Source: a bacterium
GTDB taxonomy: Bacteria; UBA9089; CG2-30-40-21
Assembly (NCBI GenBank): GCA_018814245.1
Contig: JAHIZN010000215.1
Span: 1 to 36,554 of the forward strand
DNA: 36,554 nt
Direction of reading: 5' to 3'
In this document: in pieces, positions 1 through 6,697 of the stretch
How the letters are laid out: each line of letters starts with the position of its first letter
How positions within the stretch are numbered: position 1 is the stretch's first letter
The notes under the pieces: generated by a model
Seen by the model: the letters and a program-made list of their open reading frames with translations, nothing else
What the model was told of the DNA's origin: nothing
The model's database searches: none
Program-made: the position numbers and the translations under genes

Positions 1-65
1 AATGGAGAAAAGAAGAATTAACTGATAAAATTACAAGAATTGTTTTTTGAATCAGAGAAAGAGAT

Positions 66-133
66 TAAGATTTTTTCTCCAATTCTCCCTTTTCCCCATT
101 TCCCCTTATCTTACACATTTGTATAGCTGAATA
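66..133. repeat. Half of a dispersed palindromic repeat at the left edge
   Basis: Pyrimidine-rich stretch ending in CTTATCTTACACATTT and then a CTGAATAGTTAC box. Nearly the same text occurs at about 31,437-31,480, and its inverted partner lies at about 31,325-31,360. The matching left arm here would lie outside the window. I see no gene in bases 1-252. Confidence 0.6.
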
Positions 134-162
134 GTTACCATTTATTTTACTTTCAAAAAAGA

Positions 163-188
163 AAAAGCGAGAGCTTGCTCTCGCTTTT
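163..188 (-). terminator. Rho-independent terminator downstream of skp
   Basis: A perfect 12-bp inverted repeat (AAAAGCGAGAGC / GCTCTCGCTTTT) with a two-base centre, followed on the minus strand by a U-rich run. It lies 65 bases after the skp stop codon and would end the bamA-skp transcript. The A-rich other side could let it work in both directions. Confidence 0.8.
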
Positions 189-252
189 AATCCTGCTTTT
201 TGCCAGCAGGAGACAAATATTTGATCAAGCTGGCAACATTTCCAACTATTTG

Positions 253-798
253 TTAGTTTTTGTCCTGACTTTTATTTGATGACTTTTGACTCTTTTCCTC
301 AATCATCTTCATTACATCCTCAGTCAAATCCAATCCACTTGCAGCATAAAGGGTACTGCCCTTTTCCATGACTAACTGAAGATTCTTCTTTTTAGCAATC
401 TCAGAGATAACGGCATAGATATCGTCAACTATCTCTTTTGTTAATTGCTGTTCCTTGGTTTCTAACTCGCTGCTTATTTCTTCTTTATATTTCATAATCT
501 CGGTTATCTTTTCATTAATTACCTTTTTTTGCTTTTCCTTTTCCTCATCAGACAAAAGAGTAGCTGAATCTAATTTCTCTTTTAATGTCTTGATCTCTTC
601 TTGTTTTGCCTGAAACATATTTTGGAACTTGGTCATGTCCTGCTCCATGGATTCCTTAGCCTGCTGTGCCTTAGGATGGCTTTCAAACACAGTCTTTGTA
701 TCTACCAGACCAATATTAACCTCGGCAGATACAAAACCTGTGAACCAACAAGCTGCGAGCAGCATACTCACCAATATCAACGAACATCTTCTCAACAT
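253..798 (-). CDS. skp: OmpH/Skp family periplasmic chaperone
   Basis: A 181-residue protein of Skp size that would hold unfolded outer-membrane proteins in the periplasm and hand them to the BAM complex. An N-terminal signal peptide runs to about residue 25 (hydrophobic core, then FVSA before EVNIGLVD). The mature start NIGLVDTKTVFESHPKAQQA is typical of the family. The middle, roughly residues 40-130, is a long charged coiled coil rich in K, E and Q, forming the tentacles. The start is supported by AAGGAGG about 9 bases upstream. It lies downstream of bamA on the same strand, the classic bamA-skp order. The lysine-rich tail after residue 165 is not conserved in the family. Confidence 0.9.
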   Translation of the reverse strand: MLRRCSLILVSMLLAACWFTGFVSAEVNIGLVDTKTVFESHPKAQQAKESMEQDMTKFQNMFQAKQEEIKTLKEKLDSATLLSDEEKEKQKKVINEKITEIMKYKEEISSELETKEQQLTKEIVDDIYAVISEIAKKKNLQLVMEKGSTLYAASGLDLTEDVMKMIEEKSQKSSNKSQDKN

Positions 799-821
799 CT
801 CTTTACGCCTCCTTAAAATAA

Positions 822-985
822 TAATCGTTCAGCTTTCAGCTGTCAGTATTCAGAATCAGGAAGGTTGAGAGAAATCCACCTCTAATCCAGCCAGTGGGGG
901 ACATCCACCCATAACCTCTTTCAAGAGTGTGTGCAATTATCTCCTTTTTCTGTATTCTGACTCCTGTATTCTGTATTCTTCCTTT
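822..985. repeat. Intergenic palindromic repeat between bamA and skp
   Basis: The left part holds the GTTCAGCTTTCAGCTGTCAG-type motif and CAGAATCAGGA. The right part holds tandem copies of CTGTATTCTGACTCC-type text that is roughly its inverted complement. The right arm begins only a few bases after the bamA stop codon. Related text recurs at 18,900-18,960, 24,545-24,615, 28,550-28,577 and 31,380-31,440. Confidence 0.65.
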
Positions 986-988
986 CTC

Positions 989-3328
989 TTAAAACGATGG
1001 TCCTATTCCAAAATGAATCTTGCTTTCACCCTTTACCTGCCCTATGGCATCATTTAATCTCCATGCATAATCCATGCGGATGGGACCTATGGGGCTATTA
1101 ATTCTTATCCCCAAGCCTGCCCCAAATTTTAGCTCAGAAAAGTCAATATCAGAAGCTTTTTCCCATACATTACCGCAGTCAGCAAACAAGACCCCATAAA
1201 GCTGCTTGGGTGCGATTGGAAAACGATATTCAAGATTTCCTACGAAAACCGACTCACCTCCTTCTTGTTTTCCATTTGCATCTTGAGGGCAAATACTTCT
1301 TTCTCCATAACCACGAACAGAATAATGTCCACCCACTCTGAACTTTTCATAATCAGGCGATGCGTTATTACCATTTAATTTGGTGATAATTCCAAATCGA
1401 CTGTGAACAGCCAGAACAAACTTGCACCAGCTTGGAATATAATAGGTTGCATCTATTGTTGGCTTATAATATTCAACATCTCCACCCAGCATGCCACCAA
1501 CCAGATCCTGTGAGATATCCCAAAAACAGCCTGATTCGGGATTGAATATATCATCACCCATCTTGGTATTTCTCACAAACCTTAAGTTTAAGCATGATGT
1601 TTTGACATATTTTTCACTCCACTTTTCCTTCCACTCACGGATAGAATCAGAAATATTAGCTGACATATTCCTCATAGAAACCTCTTCGTATTTATACTTG
1701 CAGCTCAAGGCGTTATGTTTTGATGTATCACGGCTGGTCCTTATTGCTCCACCCCTTCTTTGACTGGTATAATCAGTATATTTATCACTGCTGTTCCATG
1801 AATCAATACCAATCAATGTCTTTGGCTTCCTGTCCCTGAACCATGGATTTGTAAACCCAAACTCATAGTTGGTAATATTTTGTCCCAGTTCACCCTTGAT
1901 GTTCATGGCATACCCCTTGCCTTTGAGGTTATTTAAGGCACATTCAATTGAGCCATAACCCCCTGGTTGGGAGCCATAACCCGCAGAAAAAAGAAATGTA
2001 CCTGTTTTTCCTTCTTTAACGACTATATCCAAAACCTTTTTACCATTCTCTGTTCCTGGCTTGATATCAAAATTTACCTCCTCAAAATACCCAAGGTTGA
2101 TAAGTTTCTGCCTGCTCAATCTGACATTCTGTCCATCAAATAAAGAGCCGTCTTTAACCAAAAGCTCGCGGCGGATAACATTGTCTTTAGTCTTTGTGTT
2201 GCCGGTAATAAGGATTTTTTCTATATATGACTGGGACCCTTCAGATATCTTAAAGGTAATGAGTACTGTTTTTGCATCTACATCTACATCCTCTTCCATG
2301 ATAACCTGAGATGAGATATATCCTTTTTCAGCATACAGATTATTAATCATCTGCATATCCTGACTGATGCTGATAACATTATACAGGATATTTTCTCCGG
2401 TCTTCATCTTCGTTCTTATTTCAGTCTCAGGGATGAGCTTATTACCGGTAATCTCTATTCCTGTTATCTTGAATTGGCTGCCTTCAGAGATATTAATGGT
2501 AATTGTTATCCCTTTTTTGTCACCCTTTTCAGTAACATAGGCAATATCCTGAGAAACGATGTCTGCCTGTAAATACCCCTTTGATTTATAATAATAAGTA
2601 AGCCGCTGCATATCAATATCCAGCTCTGCCTTGTTATAACTCCCACCCTTGGTTGTCTTTATCTGTCTCTTCAGAGTTTTTGCAGGTATGGTGTTATTCA
2701 AAAAGGCTATCTTTTTTACCTTGACCAATTGTTTGGAATCAAGATGGAAGATAACATCCACGCCTGTTAGATTTTTTATCTGCGAGTCAGCATCTTTATT
2801 GGATGCTGTCTTTTTTTTATCCGCTGCCTGTGTTGAGCTTGTTGAAGAGGCTTGCTTTATCTCACTTGTTACCTCAGCAAAACAGTACCCCTTTTCCTGA
2901 CAATATTCCAATATCTTCTGGGTAGATTCTTTAACTTGATAAGGCTGGCAGGGAGCATTTTCCTTCACGGTTATCAGCTTTTTCAGCTCCTCATGGCTTG
3001 GCTCTTTGCTGCCGACAATATTTACAGAAACAACCTTTTGCCTCTCCTTAACTGAAAAGATGAGGGTGGTCTTGCCATCTGCTGCCTTAGTAGAGGCAGA
3101 CACATTCTCAAAATAGCCAAGTTTATAGATAGCACGAATGTCTGCATCTACCTTTTTTGCATCAAAACTATCACCTATCTTGACACTTACCGCACGAAGA
3201 ACCACCACTTCGTGTACTGTTTCGTTGCCAATAATGGTTACTGCGGTGATAACACCTGCTGCCTCTTTTTGTGCGTAGAGATTGGTGGTAACGAAAAGAA
3301 ATCCAATAGCAATTAGTATTCTTGACAC
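989..3328 (-). CDS. bamA: Outer membrane protein assembly factor BamA (Omp85)
   Basis: A 779-residue Omp85 protein, the core of the machine that folds beta-barrel proteins into the outer membrane. A signal peptide ends near residue 19 (NLYAQ). Five POTRA-like repeats follow (for example VTIIGNETV, VSVNIVGSKEP, ITGIEITGNKLIPE, EKILITGNTKTKDNVIRRE), then a C-terminal barrel from about residue 430 ending in the aromatic F typical of barrel proteins. VRGYGER and the closing GPIRMDYAW stretch are family landmarks. The start is GTG, supported by GGAGGGAAA just upstream. Residues about 159-189 (rich in S, T, K and D) look like a low-complexity insertion between POTRA units. skp follows downstream. 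Confidence 0.95.
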   Translation of the reverse strand: MSRILIAIGFLFVTTNLYAQKEAAGVITAVTIIGNETVHEVVVLRAVSVKIGDSFDAKKVDADIRAIYKLGYFENVSASTKAADGKTTLIFSVKERQKVVSVNIVGSKEPSHEELKKLITVKENAPCQPYQVKESTQKILEYCQEKGYCFAEVTSEIKQASSTSSTQAADKKKTASNKDADSQIKNLTGVDVIFHLDSKQLVKVKKIAFLNNTIPAKTLKRQIKTTKGGSYNKAELDIDMQRLTYYYKSKGYLQADIVSQDIAYVTEKGDKKGITITINISEGSQFKITGIEITGNKLIPETEIRTKMKTGENILYNVISISQDMQMINNLYAEKGYISSQVIMEEDVDVDAKTVLITFKISEGSQSYIEKILITGNTKTKDNVIRRELLVKDGSLFDGQNVRLSRQKLINLGYFEEVNFDIKPGTENGKKVLDIVVKEGKTGTFLFSAGYGSQPGGYGSIECALNNLKGKGYAMNIKGELGQNITNYEFGFTNPWFRDRKPKTLIGIDSWNSSDKYTDYTSQRRGGAIRTSRDTSKHNALSCKYKYEEVSMRNMSANISDSIREWKEKWSEKYVKTSCLNLRFVRNTKMGDDIFNPESGCFWDISQDLVGGMLGGDVEYYKPTIDATYYIPSWCKFVLAVHSRFGIITKLNGNNASPDYEKFRVGGHYSVRGYGERSICPQDANGKQEGGESVFVGNLEYRFPIAPKQLYGVLFADCGNVWEKASDIDFSELKFGAGLGIRINSPIGPIRMDYAWRLNDAIGQVKGESKIHFGIGPSF

Positions 3329-3351
3329 AATTTCCCTCCATAATATTATTC

Positions 3352-3413
3352 GTAAGCGTTCAGTGATCAGCGATTTTATGGTTTGAGCTTTCTGCTGATA
3401 GCTGAACGCTTAC
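3352..3413. repeat. GTAAGCGTTCAG palindromic repeat
   Basis: Inverted repeat with arms GTAAGCGTTCAG / CTGAACGCTTAC followed inward by TGATCAGC / GCTGATAG. It fills the gap between the PIN gene stop (3416) and the bamA start. The same element type is at 4617-4761, and half elements are near 825, 16,160 and 22,450. Confidence 0.8.
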
Positions 3414-3415
3414 AT

Positions 3416-3829
3416 TTATCTTAACCAACAAAATGGTATCTTCCCTTCTCTTTCAATGCTTTCTAATTCATGATGATCCGTGGATATTACTGTAGCAAAC
3501 CTTTGTTCTGCCAATGCCAGGACAAAGCAATCTGCATAAGAAACCCTAAAGGATGTTTTGTATTTACCTACTATCTCAATAAAAGGAATGTCCAATTCCC
3601 AAATTATGGTTATAGGAAGTTGTTGTATGTCATCCCAAATTTCTTGAGCCTCATTTTTATCTTTTCGTAATGTATCATAATACGCCTCTCCTACATTTAC
3701 TGCATGCATAAAAAATCTATTGTACTTATCACTAAAAAGTGTTTTAACCTTTTCACATCCTTCCTCCTGTCGAAGGTAAACAAGTAATCCACATGTATCC
3801 ATAACATAATTAACTATCTCTCTTGCCAT
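3416..3829 (-). CDS. PIN-domain protein, VapC-like putative RNase toxin
   Basis: A 137-residue single-domain PIN protein of VapC size, expected to be a Mg-dependent RNase. The four acidic positions are visible: D11 in VMDTCGLLVYL, E48 in VGEAYY, D100 in SYADCFVLALA and D118 in ISTDHHELE. The start overlaps the end of the upstream 101-residue gene by 16 bases, and that gene overlaps a TIR gene, so all three are probably co-translated. Family knowledge supports a toxin role, with the upstream protein as the likely antitoxin, but that pairing is inference. The stop codon lies 3 bases from a palindromic repeat. Confidence 0.8.
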   Translation of the reverse strand: MAREIVNYVMDTCGLLVYLRQEEGCEKVKTLFSDKYNRFFMHAVNVGEAYYDTLRKDKNEAQEIWDDIQQLPITIIWELDIPFIEIVGKYKTSFRVSYADCFVLALAEQRFATVISTDHHELESIEREGKIPFCWLR

Positions 3830-4119
3830 TTCTGTTCCTCTAACTCAATTTCAATCTGCTTTTGTCTGGCAAATTCTTCACTACTGCTAAGTCTGTCTTT
3901 GTATTTTCCACACAATGCATGAATTGCCTTTTCTTTGTAGTAATACTCAAAATCTTTTGACACATCTTCAAAGCAATTAATAGAAATGGCACAAATATCA
4001 ACATTATTTTGATCTACCCATAACCTAAACTGCCCTTTTCTCACAGGCTTTATTGGGATAATATCATAAATTTCTGCCTTTAGGCTGTTTTTTTCTGCAC
4101 TATATGAAATAGTACTCAT
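3814..4119 (-). CDS. Unknown 101-residue protein, candidate antitoxin of the PIN toxin
   Basis: No family recognised. The N-terminal two thirds look like a small mixed alpha/beta fold (KGQFRLWVDQNNVDICAISI) without an obvious DNA-binding motif. The last 30 residues (SSSEEFARQKQ to QKWQER) are a charged, probably helical tail of the kind VapB-type antitoxins use to hold a PIN toxin. The gene overlaps the TIR gene upstream through an ATGA junction and the PIN gene downstream by 16 bases, so position is the main argument for an antitoxin or adaptor role. Confidence 0.6.
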   Translation of the reverse strand: MSTISYSAEKNSLKAEIYDIIPIKPVRKGQFRLWVDQNNVDICAISINCFEDVSKDFEYYYKEKAIHALCGKYKDRLSSSEEFARQKQIEIELEEQKWQER

Positions 4120-4595
4120 TTTCCCTCCCTCTGTGAAGAAAGTAAAAGGAAAAAAGCAAGGATTCCTCCTGCAACAAGTAAGGCTTTTTTCTGTTCTTGC
4201 TTCTTCAATTTTAACAATTTAACAAAGCCTGCTGTTTTAGATAATGCATCTTCATATTGATGAGGATCATATTCAATATATTCTTTGCCTTGTAATGCTG
4301 CCAAGTCGTTTATATTAACCCCTTTTTCTACAATTGGAATAAGTGTCCTGCCAGCCTTTAATGCACATTCTATTTCCTGATTGACCCAATTAGATCTTAC
4401 TCCATTTTGTGTTAATAAAGCAACAATACAGTCAGATTTTTCAATTTTCTCAAATACTTTTTTCCTGACAGGCTCTCCTGGAGTAAGATACCATTCTGCA
4501 ACAAATACCTTTATTTCAAATTTTGTAAGTATGTGAGCAAGTGCAATGACTAATCCCCGGTCTTGAGTACTATGACTTATAAACACACTATACAT
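4116..4595 (-). CDS. Small TIR-domain protein with a C-terminal membrane anchor
   Basis: A 159-residue protein. Residues 1-92 form a bacterial TIR domain (TIR_2 type): VFISHSTQDR at the start, a DCIVALLTQNG strand, and SNWVNQEIECA carrying the glutamate (E74) at the position of the NADase catalytic residue. A hydrophobic segment at residues 138-154 (ALLVAGGILAFFLLLSS) looks like a single membrane anchor. Bacterial TIR proteins often cleave NAD+ or make signal nucleotides in phage defence. No partner such as Thoeris ThsA, Pycsar or CBASS is visible, and the next two genes are an unknown and a PIN protein in one overlapping unit. The start has AAGGAGG about 9 bases upstream. Confidence 0.8.
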   Translation of the reverse strand: MYSVFISHSTQDRGLVIALAHILTKFEIKVFVAEWYLTPGEPVRKKVFEKIEKSDCIVALLTQNGVRSNWVNQEIECALKAGRTLIPIVEKGVNINDLAALQGKEYIEYDPHQYEDALSKTAGFVKLLKLKKQEQKKALLVAGGILAFFLLLSSQREGK

Positions 4596-4616
4596 TACCT
4601 ATTACCTCCTTGTTTC

Positions 4617-4761
4617 GTAAGCGTTCAGCCGTCAGCTATCAGTAGTCAGCAAAGACCATAAAATCAAGAGGGAAAAGTCTCCCTGACCATTATACCTTCC
4701 TGCTTTTTGTGGCTAATGCCTTGTAAGAGCTGAAGGCTGATCACTGATAGCTGAACGCTTA
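4617..4761. repeat. GTAAGCGTTCAG palindromic repeat that supplies a stop codon
   Basis: Arms GTAAGCGTTCAG (4617) and CTGAACGCTTA (4751-4761) face each other, with further internal TCAGCTATCAG / CTGATCACTGATAG pairing. The right arm contains the TAA stop of the glycosyltransferase gene. The left arm lies just upstream of the TIR ribosome-binding site. Confidence 0.75.
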
Positions 4762-5910
4762 TCTTGTTTCCATCACCAATCTGGCAATATTCTCCGTACA
4801 ATTCGGCTTTCCCAGCCTTCCTGCCGCCTCTTTCATAGAATAACGACTTGCTTCATCAGCCAAAAGCTCGCAAACAGCCTGTGGAATATCCTTTGTACGC
4901 TTTGGATATACAGCTGCCCCGGCATTAACCAATACCCTGACATTCCATTCCTCTTGTCCCTTTATGGCTTGCATCAGGCAAAGAGGCACTCTTTTTGCTA
5001 ATGCCTCTGACACAGACATGCCGCCTGGTTTAGTAATTATCACATCTGACATGGACATAAACTCTTCCATATTATTCACAAAGCCAAATACCTTGACTCG
5101 ATAATTAAAATCCTTAGTAATTGCCTCTGCCTTTTCCCTTAATTTTTCATCCCTGCCAATAATTATTGCCAGTTGAAAATTTCCCTTGATATTCTTGAAT
5201 GCCTCCAATAAATTAAACACTGGTCCTATCCCAAACCCGCCGGAAAGTATCAGAACAATCGGCATATCCTTGTCAAACCCAAGGGATTCCTTTGCTGCGG
5301 TCATCTCTATGGGAATAGAAAACCTGGGGCTGACAGGAATACCCTCAACCGCTATCCTTTCAGAGGAAATACCCTGACTCTCAAGATACTTAGCCATCTC
5401 TTCGCATGGAACCACAAAGGCATCTACCTGCCTGTTTACCCCAAATAAGTGCACATGAAAGTCTGTAGCCACAGAAATAAGGGGGATATTTAATCTCTTT
5501 TTACCACTTCCTGTGAGACAAGGATGAGGTGAGCGTTCAGTCTGTTTTTTCAAAACCCCTACTGCAGCAGCAAGAAATGGATGGGTGGAAACGATTACAT
5601 CTGGTTGAAATTCTCTGATATTTTGTGCAACCAAGGCTGCATATCTTTTGGTAATATACCACCGTATCGGAGAATACACACCTGAAATCAGGCGGCTATT
5701 ATAAAAATATCCCCAAATATACGGCATGTGCCTTGCCATAAAGACATAGAAATTATTTATAAATCGTTGTTTTTTGGGCTCTTTTTCAAGAGGATCTTTC
5801 AGCCAGACAATAGATTCTGGCGAAACCTGCCGTATTCCCTCACAAATAGCCTCAGCTGCACGAACATGTCCCATGCCGGCCAATACGGTTAAGACAAGAA
5901 TCTTTTTCAA
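4759..5910 (-). CDS. GT28-type glycosyltransferase (MGDG synthase / UgtP-like)
   Basis: A 383-residue GT-B enzyme resembling monogalactosyl- and processive diacylglycerol glucosyltransferases, which move a sugar from a UDP-sugar to a membrane lipid. The N-terminal half has the acceptor-side motif AGMGHVRAAEAI and DVIVSTHPF. The C-terminal half has the nucleotide-sugar site: ILSGGFGIGP, then VIITKPGGMSVSEALA near residue 296. Residues 123-139 (TERSPHPCLTGSGKK) look like a repeat-derived insertion in the linker before LNIPLISVATDF. The stop codon is provided by an adjoining palindromic repeat. The exact lipid acceptor cannot be told from sequence. Confidence 0.8.
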   Translation of the reverse strand: MKKILVLTVLAGMGHVRAAEAICEGIRQVSPESIVWLKDPLEKEPKKQRFINNFYVFMARHMPYIWGYFYNSRLISGVYSPIRWYITKRYAALVAQNIREFQPDVIVSTHPFLAAAVGVLKKQTERSPHPCLTGSGKKRLNIPLISVATDFHVHLFGVNRQVDAFVVPCEEMAKYLESQGISSERIAVEGIPVSPRFSIPIEMTAAKESLGFDKDMPIVLILSGGFGIGPVFNLLEAFKNIKGNFQLAIIIGRDEKLREKAEAITKDFNYRVKVFGFVNNMEEFMSMSDVIITKPGGMSVSEALAKRVPLCLMQAIKGQEEWNVRVLVNAGAAVYPKRTKDIPQAVCELLADEASRYSMKEAAGRLGKPNCTENIARLVMETR

Positions 5911-5947
5911 GTCAAAGCCTCCATGTCTTGATGTAAATAAAAAATCT

Positions 5948-6217
5948 CACGCGGAGACGCGGAGACCGCGGAGATAATTGACACAGACAAACAAAATATA
6001 AGAGATAGGGTTATTGCTCAATAACCTGTGGATTTTGCAAGCCACGAAGATTGCCATGTTGTAGAGACGCAAAATTTTGCGTCTCTACAACATGGCAATT
6101 GCAACGAATTAGATTGCTTTATCACCTTCAATCTCATGGATATGTGAATAGTTATCAAGGATTATACATTCAATCCCTATTCCTATCCTTCTCCTCTTTT
6201 CTCCGCGTCTCCGCGTG
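5948..6217. repeat. Nested palindromic element with CGCGGAGACGCGGAGA outer arms
   Basis: The outer arms are an 18-base perfect inverted repeat: 5948-5965 starting CACGCGGAGACGCG, and 6200-6217 ending CGCGTCTCCGCGTG. Inside are a near-palindrome GGTTATTGCTCAATAACC (6009-6026) and the 50-bp perfect palindrome at 6050-6099. The right arm overlaps the 3' end of the small Cys-rich gene, so the element runs into coding sequence. Confidence 0.8.
6050..6099. repeat. 50-bp perfect palindrome (GTAGAGACGCAAAA family)
   Basis: Bases 6050-6074 are the exact reverse complement of 6075-6099, with no spacer. The core GTAGAGACGCAAAA recurs as an inverted repeat at 9041-9068, 15982-16017 and 25526-25553. In each case it sits inside a larger inverted repeat. 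Confidence 0.95.
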
Positions 6218-6392
6218 CAATATCTTCGCTCTCTGTCTTATGAATTATTTCCCATCGCTTTTTCATGTTATCATTAAAACACTTAGAAAAATAAGGACAT
6301 TCAAAACAGCATGTTCGGGGCATTCCCTGTTCACCCAATATCCATTTTTTTACACAATTAGTATGTTTTTCGCATTGTTCACAACAAAGCAT
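6183..6392 (-). CDS. Small cysteine-rich protein, unknown function
   Basis: A 69-residue protein with eight cysteines in two similar clusters: CCEQCEKHTNC near residues 3-13 and CCFECPYFSKC near 28-38. The spacing suits zinc or Fe-S binding, but I do not recognise the family. AAGGAG lies about 7 bases before the ATG, which argues for a real gene. The last 16 or so residues (ESEDIARGDAEKRGEG) are encoded by the right arm of a CGCGGAGACGCGG palindromic repeat, so the native C-terminus was probably different. Confidence 0.6.
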   Translation of the reverse strand: MLCCEQCEKHTNCVKKWILGEQGMPRTCCFECPYFSKCFNDNMKKRWEIIHKTESEDIARGDAEKRGEG

Positions 6393-6697
6393 CTGTTTCT
6401 CCTTAAGGTCAATCCTCTCAAAGGTTCTGATTATTCGGGATGATAATCCACGAGGTAATGAGTCAGTGATTGGTAGAAATTGCGACCGAAGACAACCCCA
6501 TTAATCCCACTTTGTTAAGGGGGACATCCACCATCGGTCATACAAGGGCAGATGTAGGGGCAGACCTATGTGTCTGCCCCTGTAACACTGCCGCACAAAA
6601 CAACCTGCTCACCAAGCAGGAAAGGATGTAGGAGCAACAGACACATGGGTCTGCCTTTCCCCTGCTATTGGGCAGACACATAGGTCTGCCCCTACAG
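6393..6697. repeat. Gap rich in GGGGCAGAC...GTCTGCCCC repeats
   Basis: No gene is seen between the Cys-rich gene and the GH57 gene. Copies of the GGGGCAGACCTATGTGTCTG type lie at about 6546-6582, with a further degenerate copy at 6630-6660. A reversed copy GGCAGACACATAGGTCTGCC sits at 6671-6690, and the continuation CCCTACA contains the TAG stop of the GH57 gene. The same repeat occurs twice inside valS. Confidence 0.8.

Noticed and set aside
4116..4595. Assignment of the TIR gene to Thoeris, CBASS or Pycsar
   Set aside because: No ThsA-like sensor, nucleotide cyclase or E1/E2/JAB ancillary gene is in the window; only the TIR fold and a membrane anchor can be supported.
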